From: Brucellaceae bacterium
GTDB taxonomy: Bacteria > Pseudomonadota > Alphaproteobacteria > Rhizobiales > Rhizobiaceae
Direction: 5' to 3'
DNA: 64,000 bases
NCBI GenBank assembly: GCA_020637775.1
Contig: JACKJV010000001.1
Span: 62,001 to 126,000 of the forward strand
The translations under genes and the position numbers were made by a program. Positions within the stretch are counted from its first letter, which is position 1; each line of letters opens with the position of its first letter. Of this stretch, positions 19,250-32,800 are shown piece after piece. Under the pieces are notes generated by a model that ran no database searches, had not been told where the DNA came from, and was given only the letters and a program-made list of their open reading frames with translations.

Positions 19250-20779
19250 TCAGCCTTCCATGTCGCCTCGCCCGCGCCAGGTTTCACGCAGGACAGAAGC
19301 GATATCGGCAACCGGCGCGCGGGTGTCGATCGGCTTGTCGACCGGGTCGGCACCCAGCGAGGTGTAGACCGCTCCGAACGCATTCTGCAGATCGGCATAG
19401 GCGACGTCGAACTCAACGGCTGCGACCAGCGTGTTCATCTCCTCACGGATCAGGTTCTGGTCGCTGGTTGCGTCTGCGCTGGCACGGGCCTTGATCTGAC
19501 TGAGGATCTTGCGCTGGACATTGTAATATTCAGCGGCCGTGGCCGCTTCCCGGCGCAGGTGCTCGTAGCGGGTTCTGGCAACGAAGACCTGGGTCAGGAT
19601 GGCCATCGTCAGGGCCTGCGCCTGGGCATCCAGCAGGTTGCCATCGGCCTCGATCGATGCCTTGACGGCGGGATACTGGACAAGGCGCATCAGGTTCCAG
19701 CCGACCTTCGCTCCCCAGGAAACCCAATCCGTGCTGTAGAGAAGATCGTTGGTATCGAGGTTCAGGCCGGCATAGAGCTGCGCGCCCGGAAGGATTTCCA
19801 GCAATGCGGCGCGCGCTTCCTTTTCGTTGATCCGGCCGCGATACACGGATTCGCGGAACTCCGGACGGTTGCGCAAGGCCACCATCATCATCTCGTCCGG
19901 CGATCCCGACAGTTTGAGATCGACCATGTCGCGCTTGGGAACGACGAGCTTGAACGCCGTGCCCGGCTTGAGGTTCATCAAAGCAGCCAGCTTGTGGCGC
20001 GCGGTCGTCAGTTCGCGTTCGAGCTTCTGGATCTTGCGCTTGATGTCAACCAACTCACGCTCATAGGTCAATGAGGCTAGTGGCGAGGTCTGACCCGACC
20101 GGCGCAATGCCTGGTTCTTGCGCTGCGTGGTGCGAACCCGGGCTTCCAGCGCGTTCAGGCCGGACAGCAGGCGCTCCGCGCTGATGGCGCGCCAATAGGC
20201 AGTACGCACATCCTCGATGATCTGGTTTGCCACCTTGCGTTTCTGTTCCTCCGCGACAAGCGCCTTGTCGGCAGCCTGCTGCGCGCGGACGTAGGACAAA
20301 CCGAAATCCAGCACATGCCAGGAGAAGGAGAGATCCGCCGACAGCGTTTCCTTCTCGGAGGATGTGCTGGGTTCGGCCGAACGGGTTCCGGAAAAGAGCG
20401 TTCGCGAATAGCTGGCATCAAACCGGTCCCGCCCGGCATAGCCGGCATTTGCAACCAGTTGCGGCAGCATTTGCGCCGACGCGTTGCGCAACTGCTTCTG
20501 GGCAAGCGTCACCTGCATCATCTCCACGCGATGATCCAGATTGTATTTCAGCGCCCGGGCCATGGCCTCGTAGAGCCCGATCGGCGCCGTCACCGGTTCC
20601 TGGCCGCGTTCCAGGCCCTGCAGGTTCATTGATGCCCGGCTGGCGATCTCTGCCTGTGTCAGCGGCGCCGGTGTCACGGCGCAGCCAGCCAGAAGACCGG
20701 ACATGGCCAATGCGACGATGGCAAGCCGGCGCGGCGACCCCGTCCGGCCGCGCTCCGCTTTACGCGTATTCTTCATCAT
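19250..20779 (-). CDS. TolC-family outer-membrane efflux lipoprotein
   Basis: This 509-aa protein has a lipoprotein signal (lipobox LLAGC, Cys near residue 33 after RRLAIVALAMSG) and the two long coiled helical repeats of the TolC/OEP family, for example VEMMQVTLAQKQLRNASAQ and VRTTQRKNQALRRSG. Such proteins form the outer-membrane exit duct for type I secretion or drug efflux. The ATG at 20779 was chosen because AAGGGGA lies 3 nt upstream; the next ATG follows at once. The giant repeat-protein gene ends 58 nt upstream on the same strand, so export of that protein is a reasonable idea. No ABC transporter or adaptor gene is in the window. Confidence 0.85.
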   Translation of the reverse strand: MMKNTRKAERGRTGSPRRLAIVALAMSGLLAGCAVTPAPLTQAEIASRASMNLQGLERGQEPVTAPIGLYEAMARALKYNLDHRVEMMQVTLAQKQLRNASAQMLPQLVANAGYAGRDRFDASYSRTLFSGTRSAEPSTSSEKETLSADLSFSWHVLDFGLSYVRAQQAADKALVAEEQKRKVANQIIEDVRTAYWRAISAERLLSGLNALEARVRTTQRKNQALRRSGQTSPLASLTYERELVDIKRKIQKLERELTTARHKLAALMNLKPGTAFKLVVPKRDMVDLKLSGSPDEMMMVALRNRPEFRESVYRGRINEKEARAALLEILPGAQLYAGLNLDTNDLLYSTDWVSWGAKVGWNLMRLVQYPAVKASIEADGNLLDAQAQALTMAILTQVFVARTRYEHLRREAATAAEYYNVQRKILSQIKARASADATSDQNLIREEMNTLVAAVEFDVAYADLQNAFGAVYTSLGADPVDKPIDTRAPVADIASVLRETWRGRGDMEG

Positions 20780-20837
20780 AATCCCCTTCAGGTTGTATTG
20801 CCGGCCATGCCGATGCGTGTTCATCCCTGCCATGACC

Positions 20838-23800
20838 TTACCCCTTCAATGCCTGTAGAAGCCGTGCCGTCTCATTGGCCGCACGGTTCGAAAGATAGGC
20901 CATCCGGTCTTCGATCGAGGCGCCGGTGTCCATGGCGAATCTGGCGGCAGCGGTCTGCACAACTTCGCCGGAAATACGGTCCACATCGACCGGAACGACC
21001 AATTCCTGCCCGTCGCCGAAGCGGATACGGATTTCCAGCGATACTTCGCTCGTCCCGGCCGGCCACAGGATCATGGCCTGATCGCTGCCCAGCCGTGTGA
21101 CCCAGGCTGGAATTTCCCCGCCATCCGGTCCCGTGATCCGCCATTCGCCTTGCGAACCGCCGGTCTGGTCGAGCAGCAGATATGTCCGTCCGTCCCTTCC
21201 GATGGTGGAAATCTCCACGCCTTGCGTTCCATCGCCCAACGAAAGCGAAACACTGCCGCCATGCTCCTGGCCCACGTCGAAACCAAGGCCATCACCGCTG
21301 ACGGAATAGGTCTCTCCGAGTTCGTCGATCCAGCGCAGCGTGCCTGCGACCGACATGTCATCGGCGAGCGGCGTTGCTGCCGCTCCATCGTTCGTGGAGC
21401 CATTGTCTCCAAAGCCGGTCAAGCCCTGCGTGCCGTCCGGTGCGCCGGCATCGGAACGGGGCGCATTGCCCAGCGGCGGCATGATGACACCGAGCCTGCC
21501 TGTGCCCGACACATTGCCGGCTTCGTCCTGCTGGCTCGCCGTCACGTCGCCGGAGGTCTGCGGCGCGGTCGAGGTCACCGGACCCCAGTCGCCATTGCCG
21601 TCCACCGTCGCCGTGCCCGTCGTGCCATCCGGGAAGGTCACCGTGACCTCCGAGCCCGGCTCGCCCTTGCCGCTCACCGACAGCGTGCCGTCGGCATTCG
21701 GTGTGGCGGTGACGCCCGTCGGGTCGAGCGGCGCGGTCGTGTCCGTATAGGGTTCTGTATCCGGGCCATCGACATTGCCCTGGGAGTCGGTCTGCTTGAC
21801 CGACAGGTTGCCGGAAGTCTGCGGCGCTACGGATGTAACCGACCAAGTACCGTTCGCGGCGACGGTGGTGCTTTCCGTCGAGCCGTCGGGATATGTCACC
21901 TCGATGGTTGCCCCGGGCTCGCCCGTTCCCGTGGCTGTCAGCGTGCCATTCGAATTTGCACTCGTCCCGGAGACGGCCATGGGTTCGGTAACCCCGGCAA
22001 CGGTCATGGTGGCGACGGCTGTTGCGGTGCCGCCATTTCCGTCGTCGATCTGGTAGACGATTGACGTCGTGCGGCTTTCGCCGGTGTCGAGATCGTTGAA
22101 ATCCGCACCGGGGTCGAAACTGATGCTGCCGTCATCGTTCAGGGTGAACGTGCCGCCGCCAGAACCGGCAATGGCCGAACCGACATTGTCGCCATCGGCC
22201 AGTGCGGCGAGTGCGGCTTTGTCCGTTCCTCCGGTCACGCGCGTGACGGTGAACGTATCGAGATCGACATCGATATCGGCGCCATTGCCATTGTCATCGA
22301 AGACATTGCCGCTGAAACCGGTGTCCTCATCCGTCGCAAGCGCATCGTCCTGCGCGACAGGCGCATCGTTCACGGCCACGACGGAAATGCTCGCAGCCGC
22401 CGTATTCGACTCCTGGCCAGCGGAATCCGTGACCGAGAATGCGAAACCGCGTGTGCCTTCGGTCGGATTCTGGCTGGTGTTTTCATAGGTCATTCCGGCA
22501 ATGATGGCCGAAAGATCCGCCGAGGCCATGGGCGTGGTTGCGCCGGCCGCATTGGTGACTGTGAAGGTGCCCGTGGCCGCGACATAGGCGACATCCACCT
22601 GCATGCCGCCCACGGTGATGCCGTTGAGGCTGGCATCCTGCGACAGGTCGACGGTCTGGCCGGCAATGGTCACTTGTTCGGACGCGCCATCGGCGATGCC
22701 GGAGGCCACGACGGTCAGTGACGTGATATCGGCTTCGCCAAGGTCGGACAGCGTCGCATCGCTGTCGGCGATCGCCACCGGGCCGCCATCTTCCGTGAAG
22801 GTGGCTGACGCATTCAGCGCCTCCGGAACGGTCCCCATGATGGCGAACTGGAAGAAGAGACCGGATTGCGCGGTAATCTGAAGGTCCTGCATTCCCGAAA
22901 TGTCGAAGACGATCAACTGGTCCGACTGGAAGCCCGACGGCGAACCGAGCCCGCTCAGTTCCCCGGTCGCCGCATCATAGGGAATGTCCAGGGTGACCGC
23001 ACCGAGATAGCGGTCGGTCTGTTCGACAATTGCCGGGGTCTGACCGTTGGCATCGATCAAGGTGACGCGTTCAGCGCCATCGACATCCTTGAGGACGAGG
23101 AACGTGCCTTCAGGGATGATGCCGCCGTTGAAGGAAATGATCGCCGGCTGGTTTTCCGCACCAAGGCGCATTTCGGTCAGCGAATCGGCGTAGGCATCGG
23201 TGAAGTTCGGGTTCTCGACCGGCGCTGTTCCGGTAACCGTTACAGAAGCGCCGGTGACGGTGAAACCGGTTCCGTCGGGCAGGCTGCCTGTCAGGGAACC
23301 GGCCGAACCGGACACGTCAGACCGCTCGACAATGGTGGCGCTGTTGGTCGCACCGGTGGAATTGTCGGCGTCCAGCGACAATTGCGCGGCATCATTGACA
23401 CCGGCGACCGAGATGGATGCGGTTGCCTGTGCCGTGAAGCCACGCGTATCGGTGACGGTGATCTTGAAGGACCGGTCGCCTTCGGTCGGCGCCTGGGACG
23501 TGTTGCCGTAGCGCAGGATATCGAGAGCGGTGCGCGCCTGCGCCTCGGTCAGGGACTGGCCGTCGGCGGCGTTGGAGATCGTTACCGTTCCGGTCCCGTC
23601 GAACTGGAAGCGGTAGTTCGTGCCCTCAACGAGCATGTTCACATCGAACGTGCTTCCGCCCTGTGTGAAAATCGCGCTCGTGGTCGTGCGGTTCATCGGA
23701 TAGAGCTTTTCGTGCCCGCTGTCCGGGAACGTGCCGTCGAATTCAACGGTCAGCGAGGCGATGCCGACACCGTCGATATCCGAAATCACCAGATCCGTGG

Positions 23801-26800
23801 CGTCCTGTAGCGGCGTCCCGCCCTGCAGGCCTTCGGTGAAGGTCCCCGCAAAGCCCGTACCGCTCGCGCCGGAACTGTCATCGCCATCCAGATCGATGAA
23901 GGGGTTGTCGTCGACCGGCGTGATGGTGCCGAATTTCATGGTCAGCGGGGCACCGTCGTCGGTGCCGTCGGTCGGGACCACGGTCAGGTCGGGAACCGGG
24001 CCGATGTAGTTGGCCGCCGGCGTAAAGCTGACCGCGCCGTTCTCGTCCACCCGGATCGTGCCGACCGGGTTTCCGCCGGCATCGACAATATCGCTCGGCG
24101 TGCCCAGCGTCAGGGCATCCGGCGTGCCGTCGCCATCCAGATCGATGGAAGCGGAGGCGACGGTGACCGTGTCGCCCTCGGCGTCCGTGACGCCATCCAG
24201 CACATTGGCCGTGGCTTCCGTGTCCTCGGTGACGGGGAGATCGGCAATGGACCCGGCGGGCGCATCGTTGACCGCGGTCACCGTGATCGAGGCGGATCGG
24301 ACGGCGGAACTGAGTTCTCCGTCAGTCACGCTGACCGTGATATCCCGGGTCGTCGTGTCCGGATTTTCCGAGACGCTGGAATAGGTTATCGCTGCGATGG
24401 CCGCCTGGTAGTCGGCCAGTGTGGCTGAACCGGTCAATTCGATGGTGATCGTGCCAGCCGATGTCAGGCTGCCCGGTGCCGCGCCGGCCAGCGAGATCCC
24501 GGCCGGCAAGGTCCCGACGGTCAGCTGATCGCCGGCAAAGCCATTGGTCAATCGAATGGTCGCGCCTTCGAGCATGGTATCGTCAAAGTCGGAGATCAGG
24601 ACACCGCCAGAAATCGCGGCAGGTGCGCCATTCTCGGTGTATGCGCCATTGTAATGGCCACCGACCGCGCCGGAACCGTTGTCATCGTCCAGGTCCAGCG
24701 TCGGCGCGTCGTTCACCGGAATGACGTGAATGGTCGTTGTCAGCGTGGCGGTCGTGGCCAGTGCTGAATCCGTCGCCTGGATGGTGATCGTGCGGTCGGC
24801 CGGATCGGGATTTTCCGGATTTGTCGCCGACGGGATGAACTCGATGCCCTTGATGACCGTCGCCCAGTCGGCGCTGGTGGTCGTGGCTTCCCCGGTCAGC
24901 GTGATGGTGACCGTGCCATCGGCAGCCAGGGGCGTGGACGGCACGACAGATGGTATTATCCCGCCGGGCATGGACCCCGGCATGAAGAACATGTCGCCCA
25001 CCAGACCGTTGGTCAGGGTGATGACGACTTCCATGATGTCGTCTTCCGGGTCGGAGATGGTGAAATCGGAATCGACAATCGTCAGGCGCGGTCCTTGCTC
25101 GGTGAAGGTGGTCTCGAAACCGCCGTCATCGGCGCCGTCATCGGTGGTGTCGCCCGGTGTTCCGGAATCGTTGTTCGGGTCGAGATTCATCACCGGCGCA
25201 TCGTTGACGGCGGTGATCGGGCCGAAGGAGACCGTGCCCGGCGCGCTGTTCACGGTGCCATCGGTGGCGACATAGGTCAGGTTCGGCACGGCGCCGGTAT
25301 AGTTGAGCGCCGGAACGAAGGTCACGTTGCCATCAGCCGTCACGGTGATCGTGCCAATGGCGTTGCCGCCGGCATCGGTGATGGGCGTCGCGGTGCCCAG
25401 CGTCAGCGCATCGGGCGTGCCGTCGCCATTCGTGTCCATGGTCGCGGAAGCGATGGTGATCGTGTCGCCATCGGCATCCGTGTCATTTGCCAGAACGTTG
25501 ACCGGACCTGCCGTCGTATCCTCCGTCACGGGAATCGTGTCGGCCACGGTGACGGGCGCGTCATTGGTGTCGCGGAACAAGAGGTCCGTCGTGAGCGGAA
25601 CGGCATTGGAGCCGTCGGCGTTCAACGCGGGCACGCCTTCCAGCGCGAAGTTCCCGGAACCGTCCATGTTTTCGTCATTGGCGTCGAAGCCGTCATTGGC
25701 GTCGGCGCTCTCGAAAATGTCGAGCAGGCCGTCGCCGTCGGTGTCGGTGGTATCGGTGACAGAGGTCGGCGCGCCATCGCCGCGCTCGGCAATGTCAGCC
25801 GTGCCGTCGCCATCGCTGTCGGCATCGATGAAATCCGCCGTGCCGTCGCTGTCGGTGTCGACGGGTGTCAGGCCCTCGCCCGCGCCGGGCGTGCTTTCAT
25901 AGGCGTCATCGAGGCCATTGCCATCGGCATCGACCCCGGACGGCGCGATGTAACCGGCTGTCTCCTGTGCCTCGACATTGTCAGTGATGCCGTCATTGTC
26001 GGAATCAAGGTCGAGGTAGTCCGCGATGCCGTCCGAATCGGTATCGGCAGCCAGCGGGACCACAAATCCGACATCCGTCGGGGCGCGCACTATAATGTCC
26101 GAGCCTGAGAATTCCTTGATGTAGGTAAAGGTGAAGCTGGTGCGGCCGGCCTGCCCGATCAGCAGCACGGACGGGCCATCAGGGGTGCTCGTGCTCACGA
26201 AACGAACCTCGTCAGGATTTTCCTGGGTCGTGATCGTCTCGGTCGGACGCGTGTGATAGGCCGCGATCTGATCCCAGGCAACGGCTAAACCGCCGGGCAG
26301 GTCGAGATCGACGATCGTGGTTCCGAAGTTGATCGCCGCGGGCGTCGTGGTCCCGGCCTCGAAGAAATCGAGGCGGAAGACATAGTCCTGCTCCTTTCCG
26401 TCAACTGTCGGCAATGTCGCGCCGGGTAAATCCGTTCTGAACACATATTCCTGGTCCACCGGCTGGCTGACCACGGTATAGACGACGTCGATCGAGCGTC
26501 CCTGGAAGGACAGGGCGTCGCGATAGGTCGCCGATGCGCCGACACCGGTTGTCGAATGGATGATGACCTCGGATGGCGTTGTCTGCACGGCCAGTTCGCC
26601 GACGCCGGCATAGTAGAACGGCGAGGCCGCCGGCGTGCCGTATTCCACCGTGTCGAGAATGCCGTCATTGTCGTCGTCGATGTCGTCGGTATTGGCGACG
26701 CCGTCGCCGTCGGAATCGCGAGCCAGCGTGATCGTGCCGGTGCCGGTGCCGCCATTGCCGTCGGAGACCACGTAGTCGATCGGTTCAAGATCGTTGACGC

Positions 26801-29800
26801 CCTGCGCCATGACGAAATCGAGCGTGCCGTCGGCCTTCAGCGTCACCGTCGTGCCTGAGGCGAGCGTCACCGGCGTACCGACCGTCAGCGCGATCTGTTT
26901 GCCCGGATCGGCACGGTCGATGATGTGCGTCAGGGTGAGCGTGTCGCCATCGGCATCAGTGTCGTTGGCCAGCGGATCGACATTGACCGCCACGCCCGGC
27001 ACGGCTGTGACCGGCCCATCGGCCACGGCGACCGGGGCGTCGTTGACACCGATCACGGTGCCGAAGGACACGGTGACCGGCGCGCCATTGTCGGTGCCGT
27101 CGGTCGGCGTATAGGTCAGGTCCGGCACGGCGCCGTCATAATTCGAAGCAGGCACGAAAGTGACGTTGCCGTCGGCGGCGACGGTGATGGTGCCGATGGC
27201 ATTGCCGCCGGCGTCGGTGATGGGCGTCGCCGTGCCCAGCGTCAGCGCATCCGGTGTACCGTCGCCATTCGTGTCGATGGTGGCGGAGGCGATGGTGATC
27301 GTGTCGCCTTCCGCGTCGCTGAGATTGGCGAGCACATTGACCGGGCCCGCCGGCGTATCCTCCGTCACCGAAACAGGATCGGCCGTGCCGGTGGGCGCAT
27401 CGTTGACCGGGACGACCGTGACACTGGCGGTGGCGGTGTTGGAGGTCAGGCCGCCCGCATCGGTGACCGTGAAGGCGAAGGCGCGCGCGCCTGCGGTCGG
27501 ATCCTGGCTGGTGTTCTCGTAGGTCATGCCGGCGATCAGCGTGTCGAGATCGGCCACCGCCATGGGGGTCGTGGCGCCCACCGTATTGGTGACGGTGAAG
27601 CTGCCGGTGGCCGCGTCATAGGCGATATCGACCTGCGTGCCGCCCACGGTGATGCCGTTCAGGGTGGCATTCTGGCTCAGGTCGACCGTCTGGCCGCCAA
27701 TGACCACCTGCTCGGCCGCGCCGTCCGCCGTGCCGGAGGCGACGATGGTGAGTTTCGTGATGTCGGATTCGCCGAGATCGGAGACCGCCGTATCGCTGTC
27801 GGCGATGGACACCGGGCCGCCATCCTCGGTGAAGGTGGAGGACGCGCCGGCGGCACGGCCGTTGACGCGGAAGCTCAACTGTTCATTGGCCGATTCATTG
27901 TCCGGGGCCTTGGTGCTGGCATAGTCCACCGAGACATTGTCGCCTTCGACGGTGACAGACCATGTGGCTGGATTGACACTGACCGCGAAAATCAACGTGT
28001 CACCGGAATGGATCGCATCGCCGTCGGCAAAATTGGAAATCTGGCCATCGGGATCAGACAGGACGGCTGAACCGCCGCCGGTCCAGGTCAGCGTGTAGGT
28101 GCCTTCGCTGGTCTCCACGCCAGCCCTGCCGGCCACGACGACGGAATCGACCAGGCTGTTGGCTTGCGCGGTCGCCTGGAAGTCGAAGCTGTAGGTATCG
28201 TTTCCGACAGCGCCGTCATTGCTGGCCTGAACGTAGATGCCGCCCGTCTCGGCCACGGCCAGGAAGCCGGGCGCATAGCCGGTCGAACCGGTCAGGGTGA
28301 CCGAATAGTCCGCGCCCCAGGTGGCGCTGTCGCCCATGGTGCCGGTGGCGGTGGTGCCGTCATTGCCGGTTACCGCGATGCCAACGGGCATCCCCGTGGC
28401 GGGTGTGCTGTCATCGGCGTCGAGATCGATGACCGGCGCGTCGTTGACCGCGGCCATGGCGACGCGGAAGCGCGCCTCGTTCGACACGAGGCCATCGGCA
28501 TCGGTTGCCCTGAACGTGATGTTGCGCACCGTTCCCAGCGGATTATCGCTGGTGTTTTCATAGGTGACCGTGCGTAGCAGAGCCGTCAGGTCGGCGTCCG
28601 GGATCGGCGTGGTGGCGCCGGCCGTGTTGGTGATGGTGAAGATGCTGGAGGTTGCATTGAAGGCAATGTCCACCTGGCTGCCGCCGATATCGACAGCATT
28701 GACCGTGGTGGTCGTGCCAAGGTCGAAGACATGGCCGCCGATGGAGACCTGTTCCTCCGCGCCATTCAACCGGTTGCTGACGGTGATCTGCAATTGCGTC
28801 AGGTCGTTGTCGCCCTGCGAGGAGACGATGGCATCGGCCTGGGGGCCCAGCAAGGGGGCGGCGCCCTCGGTGAAGGTTCCCGATGTGCCCGTGCCATGGC
28901 CGATGACGCGGAAGAGGATGTCCTCGCCGGTGGTTTCGGCGCCGCCGTCGGACGCGTAAGAGACCGTGACATTGTCGCCCGGCACCTCGACGGCCCAGCT
29001 CGCGGTATCGATCGCCACGGCCAGGTGCAGCACATCGCCCGACAGGATGATGTCGCCATCGTTGAAATTGTCGATCTGGCCATCCGGATCGGACAAGATT
29101 GCATGGCCGCCGCCGGTCCAGGTGAGAGTGTAATTGCCCGGCGAACTGTTGATGCCCGACGTACCGCCGGCGATCACGGCATCGACCGCGCTGCCGGCAG
29201 CCGGCGTCGCCGTGAAATCCACGGTGTAGCTGTCGCCTCCCGCCAGATCATCCTGTGCCCGGGCAATGACGCCGACAATCGTGCCGTCATTCCTCGTGAA
29301 GGTGTCCATGGCCGGCGCGTAACCGGTGAAAGCGGTGCGGTTCAGTTCCCAATTGGCGGTCCAGCTCGTTCCGTCACCGATGAGACCCGTGGCCTGGTCG
29401 GCGGATTCCGTCACCAGGTTGATGAGCGCGAAACCGCCGGGATTGGTTGTCACATCGGCGACGTCGAGGTCGATGACCGGCGCATCATTGACCGGCGTGA
29501 TGTCGGCGAATTGCAGCGTGCCCGGCGTGTTGCCGCCAATGCCGTCGGTGGCGACAAAGGTGATGGCGGGCACGGGGCCGCTATAGTTGACGTCGGGAAC
29601 GAAGACATAGTTGCCATTCGCGTTGATGCGGATCGCGCCGATGCCGCTGATCGCCGCCGTCTCGCCGGGATTGTAGGTTGCCGGGTCGCCGGCAATGGTG
29701 AAGCTGCCGACCGTGACCGGATTGCCGTCGGGATCGGATGCGCCGGTCAGCACGTTGCCCGTCACGGCCGTGCCCTCGGTGACGGGCACGGACGCGCCGG

Positions 29801-32800
29801 CCGGCGGCAGGACCGGCGGATTGTTGGCCGTGAATGTGCGGAAGTTGAGGTCGGCTGTCAGCGGTGTGGCGTTGGAGCCATCCGGATTGAGACCGGCCAC
29901 GCCGGCCAGCGCGAAAACACCCAGATCGCTGATGTTTTCGTCGTTGGCGTCGAAGCCGTCATTGGCGTCGGCGCCCTCGAAAATGTCGAACAGGCCGTCG
30001 CCGTCGGTGTCGGCCGTGCTGGTCAGGCTGGTTGCCTGGCCATCGCCGCGCTCGTTGATGTCGAGATTGCCGTCGCCGTCGCTGTCGCTGTCCAGGAAGT
30101 CCGCAAAACCGTCGCCGTCGGTGTCGACGGGAGTGAGGCCTTCGCCCGCGCCGGGCGTGCTTTCATAGGCGTCGTCGAGGCCGTTGCCATCGGAATCGAC
30201 GCCCGAGGGCGCGGTGTAGTTCGCCGTGCCCTGCGCCTCGACATTGTCGGTGATGCCGTCATCGTCGGAATCGAGGTCGAGGCTGGCCGGCGTACCGTCA
30301 GCGCCGAGCACGTCGGGGAGCGAAAATGCGGCAACCCGGTCGAACGTGTTGCCGATGGTCACCAGATTCGCGCTGTCGGGATCGAGGAACAGGCCGGTCG
30401 GCTGATTATCCTGACTCCCGATGGCAAAGGAGCCAACCTTCGTCCACGGCGACCGGACATCGAAAGGTGTCGCCAGTGTGTAGGCAAAGACGGTATCTGA
30501 GGAGGTGCCGACGATATAGATGCGCGAACCATCGGCATTGAAGGTGAAACCGGAAATGTCCAGTTCGTCGGCGGTGAAAGCCGCCGATGCGCCTTCGAGC
30601 GTCACGCCGCCCGTGATGTCAAAGGCCGTCGTGAGCGCGTACTGGAAGACCATGTCTTGCCGGAAGCCCGCAACATACATCCGCATGCCGTCATTGCTGA
30701 ACCGGACAGACGTGGGGCTCAGTTCTTCGGCAGCGACGCTGAACGAGCCATCAAATGTAATCGTCCCGGCCGTAAGGTCGAAGGCGTTTTCGAGCGTATA
30801 CTGATGCACGGAATCCGAAGTATCTCCAATAACATACATACGGAGACCATCGCTGCTGAACGCAACGTCGGTGGCATTTGTATCCTGTGCAATTATGCTG
30901 TGACCGCCCTGGTGCGTTATTCCATCACTCGGCTTGTAGGCGGTTGTGAGGCTGTACTGATGAACCTGGTCGCTTTGGCGGCCGATCACGAACATGGTCA
31001 TGCCGTCGTTCGAGAAATACAGGCCGTGCACATTGTTGTCTTGCAGTGCGACCGACGCGCTTCCGTCGAAAGTCGCCGACGAGACGCCATCGACATTCTC
31101 CACGGTGTCGAGAATGCCGTCATTGTCGTCGTCAATGTCGGTTGCGTCATCCACGCCGTCGCCGTCGGCGTCGAAGATGGCGCGCATGGTGGCGCTGGAC
31201 ACCTGCCCCGTGGAATCGGTGACCTGGTATTGAATGGCTTCAGCAGCGGGTGAGCCGGACGGCTTGAGAACGTCCAGCGTGCCGTCGCTCTTCAGCGTGA
31301 CCCTCGTTCCGGATGCCAGCGTGACGGGCGTATCCACGGCGAGCGCGATCAGGGTGGCCGGGTCCGCGGGATCGTAAATGCCGGTAATGGCGAAGGTGTC
31401 GCCTTCGGGGTCGCTGGCGGTGGCCAGAAGGTCGACGTTGAGCGTGGTTCCTGCAACCGCCGTGACGGTCGTGGTGGGCGTCAGCACCACCGCCTGTGGC
31501 ATGTCGCGGAACAGGAGATCCATCGTCATCGGAACGGCATTGGAGCCGTCAGCGGCCAGCGCGGGCGCGCCTTCCAGCGCGAAGTTGCCGGACCCGTCTA
31601 TGTTTTCATCGTAGGGCAGCGGCCCGTCATTGGCGTCGGCGCCCTCGAAAATGTCATAGAGACCGTCCTGATCGGTGTCCGTCGTGTCTGTCGCGGTGGT
31701 CGGGGCGCCATCGCCGCGTTCTGCGATATCCGGCGTGCCGTCATTGTCACTGTCCGTGTCCAGAAAATCTGGCGTTCCATCGCTATCGGTGTCGACAGGC
31801 GTCAGGCCGACGGACAAAAGCGGGTCTGCCGATGTCGTGTCCTGATCATAGGCGTCGTCCAGGCCGTCCATGTCCGCATCGATGCCGGACGGCGGCACGT
31901 AGCCCGCCGTCGTCTGGATCTCGACATTGTCGGTGATGCCATCCTTGTCGGAATCGGTGTCGCGCAGATTGATGATGCCATCACCATCGGTATCGGCAGG
32001 CACCTCGACACTGCCGCCGGCTATCGCGAAGGCAGCGGTTATATAGGTCTGGTTGAATTCCGCACTGGCGTTTTGCGCGATGGAGAAGGACAGTTCGGTG
32101 AGCGGTCCGTTCCATGTCAGCCGCGACACGTCATTTGACGTGGTGAATTCATTGTTCGCGCCAAGTGCATAGAGAACGCCATTGTCATAGTAGGCTGGAT
32201 TCGTCTCATCATACCCGGCAGCCCAATTGTGACTGGCGCCATCGCCATCCTGGTCCAGGTTCACGCTGTCCGGCGCAATGGAGAAATTATGGACATACTC
32301 CTGATCGCGGGACATGTGAAAGAAGTCGAGCGAGAAATCGACCACCGGTTCAGTGAATGTGAAGGTAAAATGGCCTGCCCGGAAAATACCGCCATCCTGA
32401 AGCGGCAGATCAGCCGTCATATCGATCCAGGGATCGGTGAAAAGCGTGTCGCTCATGACATAGGTCAGCTTCACTTCACCCAGAGCCGATGTCCACGTGT
32501 AGGAGACGGGGTTACCCACCGTGGCGGAGTTGAAGACGGCAGCGCCATCCTGAACCGGCGACGCGGGCAAGGGATCGGGCACCGTGCCTTCATGGATATC
32601 GAGCACGCCATCGCCATCGCGATCGATGTCGGTCGCGTCATCCACGCCATCACCGTCGGTGTCGACCAGCACACCCTCAAAGGCGGTGGCGGCCAGGCTG
32701 GCGGCCTCGACCGTGCCGGACTGGCGCTCCAGCACCCAGTCGCCGCCAAGGGATGAGGCGCCGGTCAGGTCGTCGGAAGCGGCGATGTCCGCCCCCGTCG

